Positions 1 to 11,525 of a stretch of 64,000 nucleotides of DNA are shown piece after piece. The notes under the pieces are model-generated. The model saw only the letters and a list, made by a program, of their open reading frames with translations. It was not told the DNA's origin and did not search any database. The DNA comes from Homalodisca vitripennis (taxonomy: Eukaryota; Arthropoda; Insecta; Hemiptera; Cicadellidae), in the NCBI RefSeq assembly GCF_021130785.1, contig NC_060207.1, forward strand, positions 102,465,001-102,529,000, written 5' to 3'. The stretch's first letter is position 1. Every line of letters starts with the position of its first letter. The position numbers and the translations under genes are program-made.

Positions 1-288
1 AACAAAAAGTATCATCTAATGGCTAAAAAACTAAATTACTAACCCAAAACACTTAGTTCCCCTACAACAATCATACACTACTACATAACCAACAAAATCC
101 CCAGTAATCTTAAAAAGCAAGACTATTTCACTACAAAGAAGCCGACGACGTCTCTCAAACTGAACATTTACTATAAGCTGAATCAAATATAGTCCTGTAA
201 ACGAATGAAAAATCTACGAATAAAATAACCCAAACGCAGAGTACTGTGTTCAAAAAGCGTTGGAAGTGACAATGACTCACTCCACGGT

Positions 289-396
289 TCAGGGATGGTG
301 GGCATGAAACGCTGCTTCTGTGAGCGCCAGAGGACGTGTGGCACATTTCACCATCCAGTCGGGGAAGGAGACCAGCTGTGACAAGTGGAACTCCTT
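289..396 (-). CDS. Possible terminal exon of the MPV17L2-like gene
   Basis: This GC-richer patch in AT-rich DNA is open on the minus strand after an AG at 397-398 and ends in a TGA at 289-291. A second, more pyrimidine-rich acceptor would start the exon at 375. It is in phase with exon 3 and would add 28-35 residues. No conserved MPV17 sequence is expected this far C-terminal, so only phase, splice signals and composition support it. It could equally be a chance open frame. Confidence 0.25.
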   Translation of the reverse strand, partial: KEFHLSQLVSFPDWMVKCATRPLALTEAAFHAHHP

Positions 397-1179
397 CTAC
401 ACGTCACACATGTTACCTCAATCACTACCTCTATTTACATAATATTAAATTGACTCAAGTTCTGTTATTGCAATAAAATTATACTTTCCTCAGTAAAGTG
501 GATGTATTGAAACATTAATGAGCAAACATGAATATTTATGCTGAATATACTAGAATTTCCTAACTTAGTATCACAAATAATGATTTATTATTAGTTTTTT
601 TATTACTGTAGTTTTTAAAACATGGTTAGTAAAAACTGACTGATGTATTATAAAAATCATACAATTTTAGTATTCTAAATTTTACAATTTACTGGACTAC
701 TTAGAAAATTTAGAAATTTTTCACTATAATAGTATTGATAAAGTTTAATATTGTACTACCTATATAAAATGCAATACACATTTAGTAATTATAGTGCTAA
801 GTGTCATAAAAAATTAATAGAACAATACTCCCAAATGTTTTAATAATCTTTTAAATTTTTTTATTAGGTATATCAATTTGGCCAAATATAAAATCAGCCG
901 ATTGCAACTGTCCTCACAGTAGTATTTACAAAAACTTTTACATAACTTCATAGAACATGCCACAAGCCACCCTCCCGTTCAAATGTTTTGTGTGTGTGTA
1001 TATATACATATGTGCTATATAACACAGCTTGAGGAATCGATAACTGTCCCAAAAAAGCTTGAACAATTTGAAACTTGGTCCAAAACTTTATTCATATAAT
1101 TATCTCGGCTAGGTCCATTGACCAGCTTGATACGCTGTTTCATTTCAATATGTTTCATAAGTTTAAACTTTAAAAAATT

Positions 1180-1460
1180 TACAACTCCATTATTCATGGA
1201 CCTAGAGAAGAAACCAGAAGTGTTCTGGAATGCTTATAAGATTTATTACAAATTTTGTAATAAACAACTTTTTGGAATCTCAAAGAGTTTTTGAGATACT
1301 GATTACATGTAAATTCATAAGAACTTTTCTAATATTAAGAACTGGTGTTAAAAATGCTAAAACAAGTTCACACGGTACAAATGTCATTTCTTTTTATTAT
1401 GTTGTACTACAGTCACAAAATCTACCTACTTCTTCCGACTGAGCCGGAAGGACTGTTTAA
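1180..1460 (+). repeat. Dispersed repeat C, copy 1
   Basis: This diverged repeat shares several blocks with 54430-54770: an ACATGTAAAT block, a TTATTCATGG block and GAGCCGGAAGGAC near the end. Block order is not fully conserved. The family is unknown. It lies in the region beyond exon 3 of the MPV17L2-like gene. Confidence 0.4.
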
Positions 1461-1598
1461 ATCTGGTATTAAACATGTAGTTCAAAACAAATAAATATTT
1501 ACATAAAATACAAATTAAATTATTCAAACTCAATTGCAGGTTAATAAATTAGAAAATTGCATTAGTCCAATCGACATTAGAAGTACAACATGACTTAC

Positions 1599-1727
1599 AG
1601 TGTATTTCACGTAAGAGAGGAAAACATCGTACAGCATGGTGACAAAATTTATGTAAACAACTCGGTACTTAGCAGACAAGTAGGCAAAGTTGAGATACTG
1701 CGTGGGAGGCCAGACCATCCAGTCCAT
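1599..1727 (-). CDS. MPV17L2: MPV17L2-like exon 3
   Basis: The 129-bp, 43-codon exon follows a TTCCCCAG acceptor and ends at a GTAAGTCA donor (from 1598 downward). It encodes the most diagnostic family motif, DWMVWPPTQYLNF, then YRVVYINFVTMLYDVFLSYV. If the donor is not used, the frame runs 25 more codons to a stop at 1530, and a minus-strand AATAAA lies at 1242-1247. Confidence 0.85.
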
Positions 1728-4700
1728 CTGGGGAACAATTGAATAAGTAGCCAAAATAGGATGCATATTATTCTAATAAACAAAATCTAAATTTAATAAA
1801 AGGTTACACACTTAACATGTTTTAATGTATTTCCTATTTTATTCCTAAACAAAGGTAATAAATAGTGTTAGTTTAGTAGAAAAACTGCCAACCAATACAG
1901 CCTGTCTGAACTAGTTAAATCCAGTATTTTTAGAGGGGAGTTGTATTAGAAATGTTACATATAGACATTATCCCAGAAAAAATCCATGATTGTTATTTCT
2001 GTCAAATACAATTTAGGTGATTGGAAACTATTTTGAGTGTCAATATTGTGAATTACATTTCTTCAATACATTTGTTTTTTAATTATATTTTAGGATCACC
2101 ATATGAGACATCTTGAGAGTAGATTTGTAGTTACCATAACCTTCTTGACACTGCTCAACTGACCTGAACCATCTGCACACCTCAGACCTCTAGGACCATT
2201 TCAGAAGTCAAAATGAGACTTTTTTGTTGCAAATATATTCTACCAAAAATGGAATCACACACAATTAATTACACGTAAATTACAGAAACTGTAGCTAGAC
2301 TATTTTATTAAATGATACTGATTTGGCTTATTATATCTATATATTAGCTCTTATGTAGCTCCTACAGGGTGAAGGAACTGAAGGTGAAGCTACAGGGAGA
2401 TTCGAGACTTAGGTGATTTCATAGACTGAGTAGAATAGATCTGTGATAACACATCCAATCAAACTGACCTTAAGTAACTGTATGGGATCTTATAAAGACA
2501 GAAAGAAATGCCAAACAACCTAGTCAAAACTGCCCTAAGCTCAACATCAACAATACAGTTGTTGACAATCCTATTCAGGTAGCTGACCAATTCAACACTT
2601 ACTTTACTCAGATAGCAGAAGTAACAGTTCAACAGAACAATCAACAATTGGGAGGCTGCAGACTGGAAGAGGATCAAAACCCTTTAAACACTCCTTTAAC
2701 ACAATCATTTCATCTGACTCCCACAACATGCAAAGAAGTAAATCAAGTCATACATAACTTAAAAAACAAACCATCCAGTGGCATAGACGAATTCTCATCA
2801 AAAACCGTAAAACACTGTGCAGAAGAATTAACTACCCCTCTCACATCCATAATAAATAAATCTTTCTCATTAGGGCAGTTTCCAACCAAACTGAAAGTCT
2901 CCAGGGTATATCCAAAGCATAAAAAAGGACCAAAAAACCGACCCAAAAAATTACAGGCCCATATCATTAATTTCAACTTTTTCAAAAATTGTAGAAAAAA
3001 TAGTACTAAACAAGTTAATGACCCATCTCAAAAATCAAGCCTTAATTACTGACTGTCAGCATGGATTCCAAAAAGGAAAATGAACTATTTCTGCCATCAT
3101 AAGCCTTGTTGAGTCTATAATCGACAGCATAGACGAAGGACAATTTGTAACAGCCTTATTTTTAGACTACAGCAAGGCTTTCGACTGTTTGGGACATGAG
3201 CTGATCTCTAAAAAACATAACTTTAGGAGTAAGAGGCTTAGAAAACAAATGGTTTTCCAGCTACCTTAAAGAGAGATCCCAAGTTGTAGACATCCAACAT
3301 ACTACAGCTGGCCCTACTACCATGTTCAGATCAGATCCTAAACCAATTACAAGAGGAGTTCCTCAGGGATCCGTGCTGGGACCCATTCTATTCATTTTGT
3401 TGACTAACGACTTCCCAGCTCTAATTCACAACTACAGTACCAGCTGCATAATGTATGCAGACGATACAACCCTCCTTTTAAGAAATGACACAGCTCAAGA
3501 ATTGTGCGACAACTCTGTTGCATCTCTTCAAAAAGCCATAGCCTACAGTAAACAAAATGATTTAGCAATAAACCCTGACAAGACAACACAAGTACATTTT
3601 AGCAGAAAAAAAATTCTACCCATTAGTATCCCCAATATAATAGTGGCTGATAAGATTAAGTTTCTAGGAATAACTCTAGATAATGGACTCACATGGGCAA
3701 ACCATGTAAATAACATCTGCAATAAAATCAGCACTGGTGTCTATGTTGTTAAACACATTAAATGGGTTGCCACTCATGAAGCAGCAAAAATTGCATACTA
3801 CGCTATAGTAGAATCTCATATTAGATATGGTCTTACAATCTGGGGAAGCTCCTCGGGAAATCTGAAGAGAGTACTTGTACTACAAAAGAAAGCAATTAGG
3901 ACAATTGCGAACCTGGAGTCCCAGCATAGCTGTCGTCAAGCCTATCAGACCCAAGGCATACTAACAGTACCTGCGCTCTACATCTATGAAGCCATTTTAT
4001 ATGCAGACACACTAAACCTGCAGACTCACATGGACCTTCACAGCTACCCCACACGCCATGCCTCTAGATTCGTCCTACCCCAACATAGAACAGCCCTCTT
4101 CGAGAAAAAACCGTTATACGTAGGCCAAAAACTGAAAAACCTCCTTCCAGACCACCTCCGGAACCTGACTGGCAACAGACTGAAGAGCTTGCTTAAAGAA
4201 TTCCTGTTGAAAAATCATGTGTACAAGAAAGAAGAGTTCCTGGAATTAATGAACACATCTCCTTAATTCTACTTATTGTAACTTGACAAATTACTATTCT
4301 TATTGTTCATGTAATAAATAAATAACATTAAGGTTCCAGCTGCAGACTTATGAAATAAGCATGCTTTGCACCTACATGAAAGAATGGTTCATCGAATCCT
4401 CATAAGCAGATTCTTTTCTACCAAAGGATGGGTCAGATACCCTGCACTTAAACTTAAAACTCTTCTATGCCTCCTTTACTTCTGTTTACCTTTCAAATCT
4501 GAAGCTTCTGCAAAAATCTAAAACTACTATTTCGCTTGATAACAAATAGTAGATAGCGATATACAGTCCTCCAGATAATAATAAAGTACATAAAATGTAT
4601 ACAATTCTTTTGTAAAAATAGTACATGATTTTAAGCCATAGTATTGCCATTATTATTGTTATAAAGATTTTAATATTTTACTCATTTATTTTAACTTTAA

Positions 4701-7700
4701 ATTTAATTCTAGTCTCTGAAGGATGTAAACTACCTTATATGAAATAAAGGCAACTAAAGAACCTAACTTACCACGTAAATTGTAAAGAATTTGTGCTTCA
4801 TTTCTGAATGTGCACCTGCAAAGTTACCATCCTCTAGCAATCCAAGGCCGTAGAAAAATATGAATATTGCACAAGGAGAAGCAATTATTTGATCCAAAAA
4901 TATCTTTCGGCAGACTGACTGAAATGTGCGTTTGGGTAAAATTTGATCTATGTATCTGTAGAAAAAGTGTTGAGCTGAACCCAATGCCAAACCAACGATC
5001 GCCATGTTCACTACAACAAAATGAATCATACAGTCCACAGTTGGCAAGTTTAAATATTAAAATGTATAAGCTTTAATATTCAAAATAGCATATTTTATTA
5101 TTGCATTGAGCTATACAATTATACTATAGCTACATATATCAGAATTTGTTCCAGACATTTGCCATCATTCAGTGATCACTACGATCACTATTCAGAAATC
5201 AGTAACATTATGTATCAAGATCAGCAATCTAATTTTATCCTCAAGTGAATAACTAAATTAATACATAACTATAACCTGGGTTAAAATCAACAAATCACAC
5301 CAGAACGCTGTGACATGCATATGACAGTAATCACAACAACCATGTTTGTGTCAACTCCACTAACTCTAAAACATGGACTTAACTTTTTACAATTGAAAAA
5401 AAAGGAGAAGCACTATAAAGAAAAGCACTGTCCTTGGGACTGGCATGGGCTATAATGCCTGTGTGCAGACTCGAGTTGTTCTTGCTAAAATTAATAACGG
5501 ACATTTATAAATTAAAAATGTAATGAAAGAAGTAAAAATTATGTAAATTGAATTTTTAAGAGGTAAAGCGAGAAGTATCATTACGGGTCTGACTATTTTG
5601 TTGATTTTGTTAGACCGGGTACTAAACATTGAGATATCTTAATAAAACTTGAACGAAGAAACTTTTTGTCACCTAATACAGTAAACTCTTGTTGGTCAGG
5701 AGGCTTACCCAATCTTTCAAAACAAGCATTTTTGCAATACCACATTATTTTTATGGAATTTCTGTGACTGGGGTCTACCCTCCTTAAATCTCAATTTTAA
5801 AAGGCATATGGTTATTTGTCAAGGGAAATAATAGGGGGCATTAATAGTAACAGCACTTCTAACTTTGTACAAATTAAATTTTGTCAGCTACCATTTACTC
5901 GATCTGCAAACACAGTCTGAGAAGTGATTGTCGAAGTACGTCAGACCAATAAACAGCAGTTTTGTTGTATTTCAATTGATAACTCTTCAATTAAATCAGA
6001 ATCCAATAAGTCTCATACGTTGTTTATGTAAATATTTATATCTGAAGCTACTTCTGAAACATGTTTCTTAAACCAATGTTTTACGTCCTGCTGAATATGA
6101 TTGCAACAAAATACATAAACGTTGTGTGGCAAGACATTAACAACAGCTTTTCTAAACCCTCCTCGCTGTTTGTCAGTGTACATATAATAGAGGAAGATTG
6201 TGAGATATTTTGTGGATTTTATTTTTTTGTTCAATGTGTCGTTCATAATCTGTTGGAGGTTGTACTGTACTGTAACTTTGAAAAACTATCTGATATTGGA
6301 ATTAGCATTTTATTATTATTTTTTTATGAATCAGCAGATGAGCCTTATGAACAAAACTTTCCAAAAGTTGTTAGTGATTTGAAACTTGGTCCAGACCAGG
6401 TGTATAATGATGACAAAAGTGAATTTTTTGGAAGCTTTTGCCTAAAAAAAAAATGGTACTTTGGGATTATACCGACCACACCCAGACATGAATCGTTATT
6501 TCACATTTCGTTTCTACTGATTAGGCTACTAGATTAGCGTAGAACAATATTTCGTCAATATAAAACAGGAATTGTCTTATCGCAAACCCCTCCCCATCCT
6601 CAGACAGAGGTCAAAGTCGAGCGTCTAGTAGATAACGTGATTGCAGTCTCGCCGCCCGTTCAGCTGGTGCATCGCTGTGGTTGTACTTCCGTGTTTTACC
6701 TCTACATTTCTCCAAACACAAAAATTCAACAAAAACAAACATTTCTCAAACTAAACTCTTTATTAAAAAAACACTAAAAACTTGTTTTTATTCTTGATCA
6801 CATTCCGCCACCCAAAATGCGAGTGCCTCCGGCCATCAGCGCGGGCGGGCACCTTTGCCCCGCGCTGATGTCGACGAAAGAAAAACATCCCTCGAGATAG
6901 TACCTATCAGTAAAATATCAAATTCTAGAGGGGCTAATCAGAAATATAAATTGAATTGTAATGGAAAGGCAATTATGTACCGTGCAAATCACGTGATGCC
7001 GCGCGGCCTGCCGTAATCAGGATTCTCGAGAAAGATAAGATAATAGCGACAACAATACCGATCACAATACCTGGAAATGCTTTTAAGTTTGTAATTTTGT
7101 AATTGAAGAGTTGTTTTTTCGTTCTATCATGTTTGTTTCTATAAATTTCTATTTTTGTGTTCTTCATACTAGTGTGGTCGGTATAATCCCAAAGTACCAA
7201 AAAAATAAACACTTGTGCATTAGGCTGAAGTTAGTGTTCCATCCAGGCCGATAAGTTTCAAGAGAAAGAATGACATTTATGTCATGTGCTAACTTTTTTA
7301 ATTTTAAGACTATTGTACATTTTTATGGGAAGAATTGACATTTTGAGTAACAGTACATTCCAGTAATCTGGCTTTTTACTAATCTGACACATGTCTGGTT
7401 TGAATTGTGTCGGATTATTGAGGGATTACTGTATTCAATGAAAGAGATGTTGAAAGATAAAAAGCAAAGTAGTATTTATAGCACTATAGGCCCCTAGTAA
7501 TTATTTTATCTATCTATGTTTTTTCGTACATGAATTGTACAACAATAACACGTTTTACCTAATCAATAATTCTTTTGCAGCTGACCAGCTGTTGTCCACT
7601 AAATACATGCAGCTAACTCACGGTGATGCTTGAACATTTACGTATAGAATATACAAAACAAGTCATGTTTTGTTTATAAAATCAGGATATTTCCTTAGCA

Positions 7701-7756
7701 AAATTATGATACAAAATAAAAAGCAGCTTTCCATTAGTTTATAAAATTCAAGTGTA

Positions 7757-7844
<88 letters not shown>

Positions 7845-8268
7845 AGCTATGATAAACATATAGGCAAGATTGAACATTACAGGGTGGGAATTATAAAGGG
7901 GGTAATTTATGTAGGTTAATTTACATAAATTACAATATATACATAAGGGCACATAGTTACATATAGTTTACACATATTTACCATAATTAATAGTTAAAAA
8001 TAAAATACAAGTTAACCTTACTTGTTCTTATCCAGTCATATTTTTCACTTTTATGGACATTTCTGTAGAACTCGATTTGTTGTTGAACACCATCACCCAC
8101 TGCCATCAAAATACCACTACTGATTGTATTTGTTAAGAACAAATACTTGCCCAATAGCTTTTTATGGGTAAAATCATGTAATTGTCTTGTAACTGTCACT
8201 TTATTTTTTTTAAGCGTATGAAAATATCTGAACACAACTACTTTTAGGTTACTACTGAGTTTCAACAT
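1599..8268 (-). CDS. MPV17L2: MPV17L2-like mitochondrial inner-membrane protein (three exons visible)
   Basis: Joining 8022-8268, 4772-5010 and 1599-1727 gives 205 residues in one frame with GT/AG introns. The family (Mpv17/PMP22, Pfam PF04117) consists of small, multi-pass organelle membrane proteins; vertebrate MPV17L2 acts in mitochondrial ribosome assembly. Family signatures are in order: TNTISSGILMAVGDGVQQQ (about residues 46-64), LDQIIASP with FFYGLGLLED in exon 2, and DWMVWPPTQYLNF with a tyrosine-rich end (LSYVKY) in exon 3. The basic, hydroxylated N-terminus fits a mitochondrial targeting sequence. The ATG at 8268 is the first one upstream of the conserved block. Intron 1 is 3011 bp and intron 2 is 3044 bp; both hold transposons. 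The true C-terminus is unresolved: exon 3 ends in a good GTAAGT donor, so a further exon is expected. Reading through instead would stop at 1530. Family membership is clear; assignment to the L2 branch rather than another MPV17 paralogue is inference. Confidence 0.85.
2455..4330 (+). mobile_element. 5'-truncated Jockey-like non-LTR retrotransposon in intron 2
   Basis: The element runs on the plus strand, antisense to the host gene. Reading begins in the linker before the RT (WDLIKTERNAKQ near 2480), continues in frame to 3052, shifts frame, and resumes from about 3322 to the stop at 4266. RT landmarks are YSKAFD near 3165, GVPQGSVLGP near 3356 and YADDTTLL near 3454. The 3' end is a short AATAAATAAATAA tail near 4313-4325. 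The endonuclease half is missing, as is typical of incomplete reverse transcription. Clade assignment to Jockey rests on the RT and C-terminal region and was not tested by phylogeny. Confidence 0.85.
3322..4266 (+). pseudogene. LINE reverse transcriptase, catalytic and C-terminal part
   Basis: A 314-codon open frame holds the RT catalytic YADD motif (near residue 45) and the conserved C-terminal 'thumb' region of Jockey-type elements, including LQKKAIRTIANLESQHSC and a YPTRHASRF block. The N-terminal RT fingers lie upstream in other frames (2648-3052 and 3052-3320, with at least one stop and frameshift), so no full-length enzyme can be made from this copy. Confidence 0.85.
4772..5010 (-). CDS. 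MPV17L2: MPV17L2-like exon 2
   Basis: The 239-bp exon follows a TTTGTTGTAG acceptor (5011-5020) and ends at a GTAAGT donor (4766-4771). It encodes the middle membrane segments, including GLALGSAQHFFYRYID, LDQIIASP and FFYGLGLLED, which match the family closely. It ends in phase 0. Confidence 0.88.
6013..6246 (-). pseudogene. MULE-type transposase fragment (tentative)
   Basis: A 77-codon minus-strand frame contains a cysteine/histidine pattern (FCCNHIQQDVKHWFKKH) followed by a DINIYINNV segment. This resembles the part of MULE-like transposases where a Cys, a His and a DV..W....H run follow the catalytic region. It lies inside the bounds of the plus-strand Tigger element, so it would be a separate older or nested insertion. 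Its ends were not found and the assignment is by eye only. Confidence 0.4.
6330..6453 (+). pseudogene. Tigger-like transposase fragment around the first catalytic Asp
   Basis: The frame gives QNFPKVVSDLKLGPDQVYND then a degraded DES/LFW-like segment, the hallmark of Tigger/jerky transposases (normally YNADETGLFW). The fragment is cut by the 6454-7199 insertion and continues in decayed form from about 7206 to 7300. Confidence 0.6.
6454..7199. mobile_element. 746-bp inverted-repeat element nested in the Tigger copy
   Basis: Perfect 28-bp terminal inverted repeats begin TGGTACTTTGGGATTATACC at 6454-6481, with the complement at 7172-7199. The element splits the Tigger transposase reading, and both sides are runs of A consistent with an A-rich target duplication of uncertain length. 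The GC-rich core carries no recognised transposase, so it appears non-autonomous. The superfamily cannot be set from these ends. Confidence 0.75.
7758..7841 (+). repeat. (TG)n microsatellite, about 84 bp
   Basis: An uninterrupted TG dinucleotide run lies in intron 1 of the MPV17L2-like gene. The Thr/His run it produces on the minus strand is not a protein. Confidence 0.97.
8022..8268 (-). CDS. MPV17L2: MPV17L2-like exon 1
   Basis: The 247-bp exon starts at the ATG at 8268 and ends in codon 83 before a GTAAGG donor (8016-8021). It encodes the basic N-terminus and the first conserved block ending in DWIRT. The phase (one base left over) fits the two-base start of exon 2. Confidence 0.85.
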
Positions 8269-10327
8269 TGTTACAAGGATTAATTTAAAATTTTATGCAC
8301 ACCACTTTTAATATTGATACAGGTAAAAATATCGACTATCTGACAACATAATTTTGAGATGCTGTTATAAGACATAGGGGCTCAAGGTTAAGAGGTTGAC
8401 CACTTGAAATCCTAGTACAGTAATGTCACAATATGTTTGGCAACTCTACATCTAGCTAAGCTATTTAATTATACTTCTTTGATAACTAATCCACATTTTA
8501 GACGATAAAAATGTAGACGAAATAAATTGATACTTCACAACATAACCTTAACCATCACTATCACAATCACAGCAGACGATCTCCTTCACCCTCAACTGAA
8601 ATAAAAAAATGTCAGAATCATAACACTAAAATATGGCAGTCATGATCACCTACCCATTGCTTACTTTTTCCAACTGTTGACTTTGTTCTTAAGCCTATTT
8701 TGTTTTTATATAGGTAAGATGAATTCATTTTTCATAAGCCCCAAGCATCAAATAACCGTCTTGCTTCCCATCTATACTTTAAATTCAAATGTACGTGTTG
8801 TCTAGTCCCTCAGGATTCTCAATTGAGCTCTCTAGTTTTTTTGTTATGTATAAACAGCATTGTAAGCTTAATATGTTTTAATTCCGACTATTTTAAGATG
8901 ATATCAAAATTCAGAGTAATATCAGCTCAGTCATGATTATCTCTAATAGGCTGATCAGGCCCTTCATTTATCAGTCGCTGATCAGTCGTGAATCATATCA
9001 GTCGCTGTGGTCAAGTGATTGAGTTTAAGGGTGGGTCCTCTCTGGTCATTTTTTACAACTAAATTAATGGTATTACTTTAATAGAAATGGACTTTGGAGT
9101 GATTATGCCATCATCTCTTAGCCCTTTTGAAACCCCCTACTAGAGCCTCTCTTCTAGGATTCATTATTACATCATCTCCTCAGTCACTTGTCATCCTGTA
9201 TAAGTTCCTCGTTCGTCCTATACTCCGCCATTTTGTCACCTCATTAACTTAGCCATACGGGAATCAGAATGTTCTATGATCTGGAAATAGAATTTACACT
9301 GTAAAATATTATATAAGGAAATGCCGAACGCTAGAAGAGACCACCATCTCTGCACCATATATCTGCTTTAGCATGAAGTCTTAGTCTCCATGACTAAGCT
9401 TTTTTGATGACAAACATGATGAGAGCTGAAATAAGAATATAATGATAAACAATTAAATAAAGTATAGCATATATATTGTTACCTTTAAAATTATACTTTT
9501 ACTTTGCCAAAGATACACAATGTTTTGTCTTTACTGAATATTTTGCACAATAATAAATAACTTTTCACAACAATAATAGTATTACATAGGCATTAAACAT
9601 ATGTTTTACATATTACTTAATGTATACGAGTAATACCACGTACAGTAGGGCATAGGCCTACACGCATTCAGTATATACAAGCACATATTTTTAAATATGT
9701 GTATTCTGAGAATCTAGTTACAAGATGATCTAATAATCTCATTAAGATGTTGAGCTAATAGTTATATATTTATTATAGTTTCTTTTGCTGTTATCAGACA
9801 GTACACAATGTGTTTCGCTAGCCGCACCGATATATTGTAAAATAATGGTTAGAAAACCCAGTGGTTAAAACTAACATAAAAACTCATCAAAAGTAAATTT
9901 AAATTAAACACACTATGAAAATATGCGGCTTCATAGCACCTAATCTTATAGGTTCTTAAAGTACATCTTAAAACTGTTCAAATTACTTAAGAAAATATTA
10001 TAATTAATTGATGACGAAAAAAGTGAACGAATCTAGACAGCCTATTGAAAGCGGTAACATAAATGTAGGATTCCGCTCTTATCAGTCTATATGTATGTAT
10101 AAGTACTATTATTATTCAGCAAATTCACAGCTAAGTGACTCATGAATTTGAAGACAAATATTTCTCACTCATTCCGGAAATTTTGTTCTTAATGAAAGGA
10201 ATTTCAGTGTATATATGAATCATTTCCTTTATAATATACCAAGAAGCTTGTAATATATTAATTATTAGGACTTTGGATTCTAAGCAATGGATGATGTCAA
10301 GGTTTGATTTGGAGCAGTTCTCCATAA
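8269..10327. other. Upstream flank of the MPV17L2-like gene, no gene recognised
   Basis: AT-rich sequence with no convincing exon, RNA gene or complete transposon. It must hold the promoter and 5' UTR of the minus-strand gene, but no clear TATA box or initiator could be singled out. A short cluster of ATCAGTCGCT-like direct repeats lies at about 8980-9006. Confidence 0.5.
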
Positions 10328-11013
10328 GGCTAGTTGCACACACACCGATTTTGGACGACCGATTTTTCTACCGGCCGTCCAAATTCCAATAATGAACTGA
10401 ATGAGGATAGTTGCACACATACCGATTTTTGACGGTCGGTAAAAACTCGAAGCGATGGTTTCAAGATAATGTTTAGTAAATTCGGGTATACACGCTTTCT
10501 TCATAACTAACCAGATGGCTTAGCATACTTCTTTTATTATTTTCCTTGCAGTGGAAATCCCAACTCTGAAGGAATAATGCAGGTCGGTAAATGTACACCC
10601 GCTCGCTAGATACCTGAAAAAATAGTTTAGTAGTAGTATGGTGATTTATGAATATTTTTAAAACAAAAAAATAATATACCGGTGCATTTGGACATTAACC
10701 TGGAACATTAAGCTGAAATTTGGTGATTTTTAACCAAACGAAACGGATTTGTTCGTGAAGATGGCGGAGCGAGAGCTGTGAGGACGATCGGTAAACAATC
10801 GGTGCGTGTGCCAGCATGTGTTTAGTCACGTGCGCCACTGTTGTCACCGGCAACGGCGGTACGCAGTGGCAGTGGCCGGCTGCTCACCGGCATTTTACCG
10901 GCCCCGATCAGCTGTCGGCGTGTGTGCCAGGTTCCATTCCCTCTTTCCGTTCACTATTGGAATTTGGACAGCCGGTAAAAAATCGGTCGTTCAAAATCGG
11001 TGCGCAACTAGCC
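10328..11013. mobile_element. PIF/Harbinger-type MITE, 686 bp
   Basis: The left end is GGCTAGTTGCACACACACCG and the right end reads, inverted, GGCTAGTTGCGCACCGATTT. Homology continues about 70 bp inward. Both ends are flanked by TAA (10325-10327 and 11014-11016), the trinucleotide duplication typical of PIF/Harbinger. A second internal copy of the TAGTTGCACACATACCGATT unit starts near 10407. The core is GC-rich and has no transposase, so the copy is non-autonomous. Confidence 0.8.
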
Positions 11014-11446
11014 TAACAGATTTCATCAGTCCAAACAGGTTTAAAAATAATTTGGTATAAAAACAATTTATTTCCCATTGTCAGGTGGAATTTTATTTCA
11101 AATAGCCAAACAAAATTGTAGACGATTTGAGTTGAGTTGTAGCCTTTTTGTACCAGATGTATGTGTGCCATGTGACACGTATAGCTTGAACCCTAAATGT
11201 TTTGTACTATTCTGTTTGAGGGCTACCAAAATAACACCTGATTAAATTTAGTTTAAATTAACCTATAAACACACATTAAATGTTAAATGTTTGGCATTAA
11301 CTAATAAGAATAGAGGACCTAAATTGTTGAAGAACTGATCAAACTTTTGAAACTAATATTACGCATAAGCGGACAATAATGTGCAGAAGTAGTTAGATGG
11401 CTTGTCTTCTTGTCAAAAATGGTAATTCTCCTTGGATATTATTAAT

Positions 11447-11449
<3 letters not shown>

Positions 11450-11523
<74 letters not shown>
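11450..11523. repeat. (AT)n microsatellite
   Basis: About 74 bp of uninterrupted AT dinucleotide repeats. Confidence 0.97.

Positions 11524-11525
<2 letters not shown>

Larger units (their letters stand above)
5679..7431 (+). mobile_element. Tigger/pogo-type DNA transposon remnant in intron 1
   Basis: The left end reads TA then CAGTAAACTCTTGTTGGTCA. The right end, read inward on the minus strand, is CAGTAATCCCTCAATAATCC, followed by TA. Both fit diverged Tigger-like termini with TA target duplications (5677-5678 and 7432-7433). Inside, 6330-6453 translates to a DDE-1-like block (LGPDQVYNDDKSEFFGSF). The same reading resumes after a nested insertion with QADKFQERMTFMSCAN near 7240-7290, matching the next conserved block. 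The copy is dead. Confidence 0.7.

Noticed and set aside
7734..7952. Minus-strand 72-codon frame rich in Thr-His repeats
   Set aside because: It is the translation of the TG microsatellite and has no flanking coding signal.
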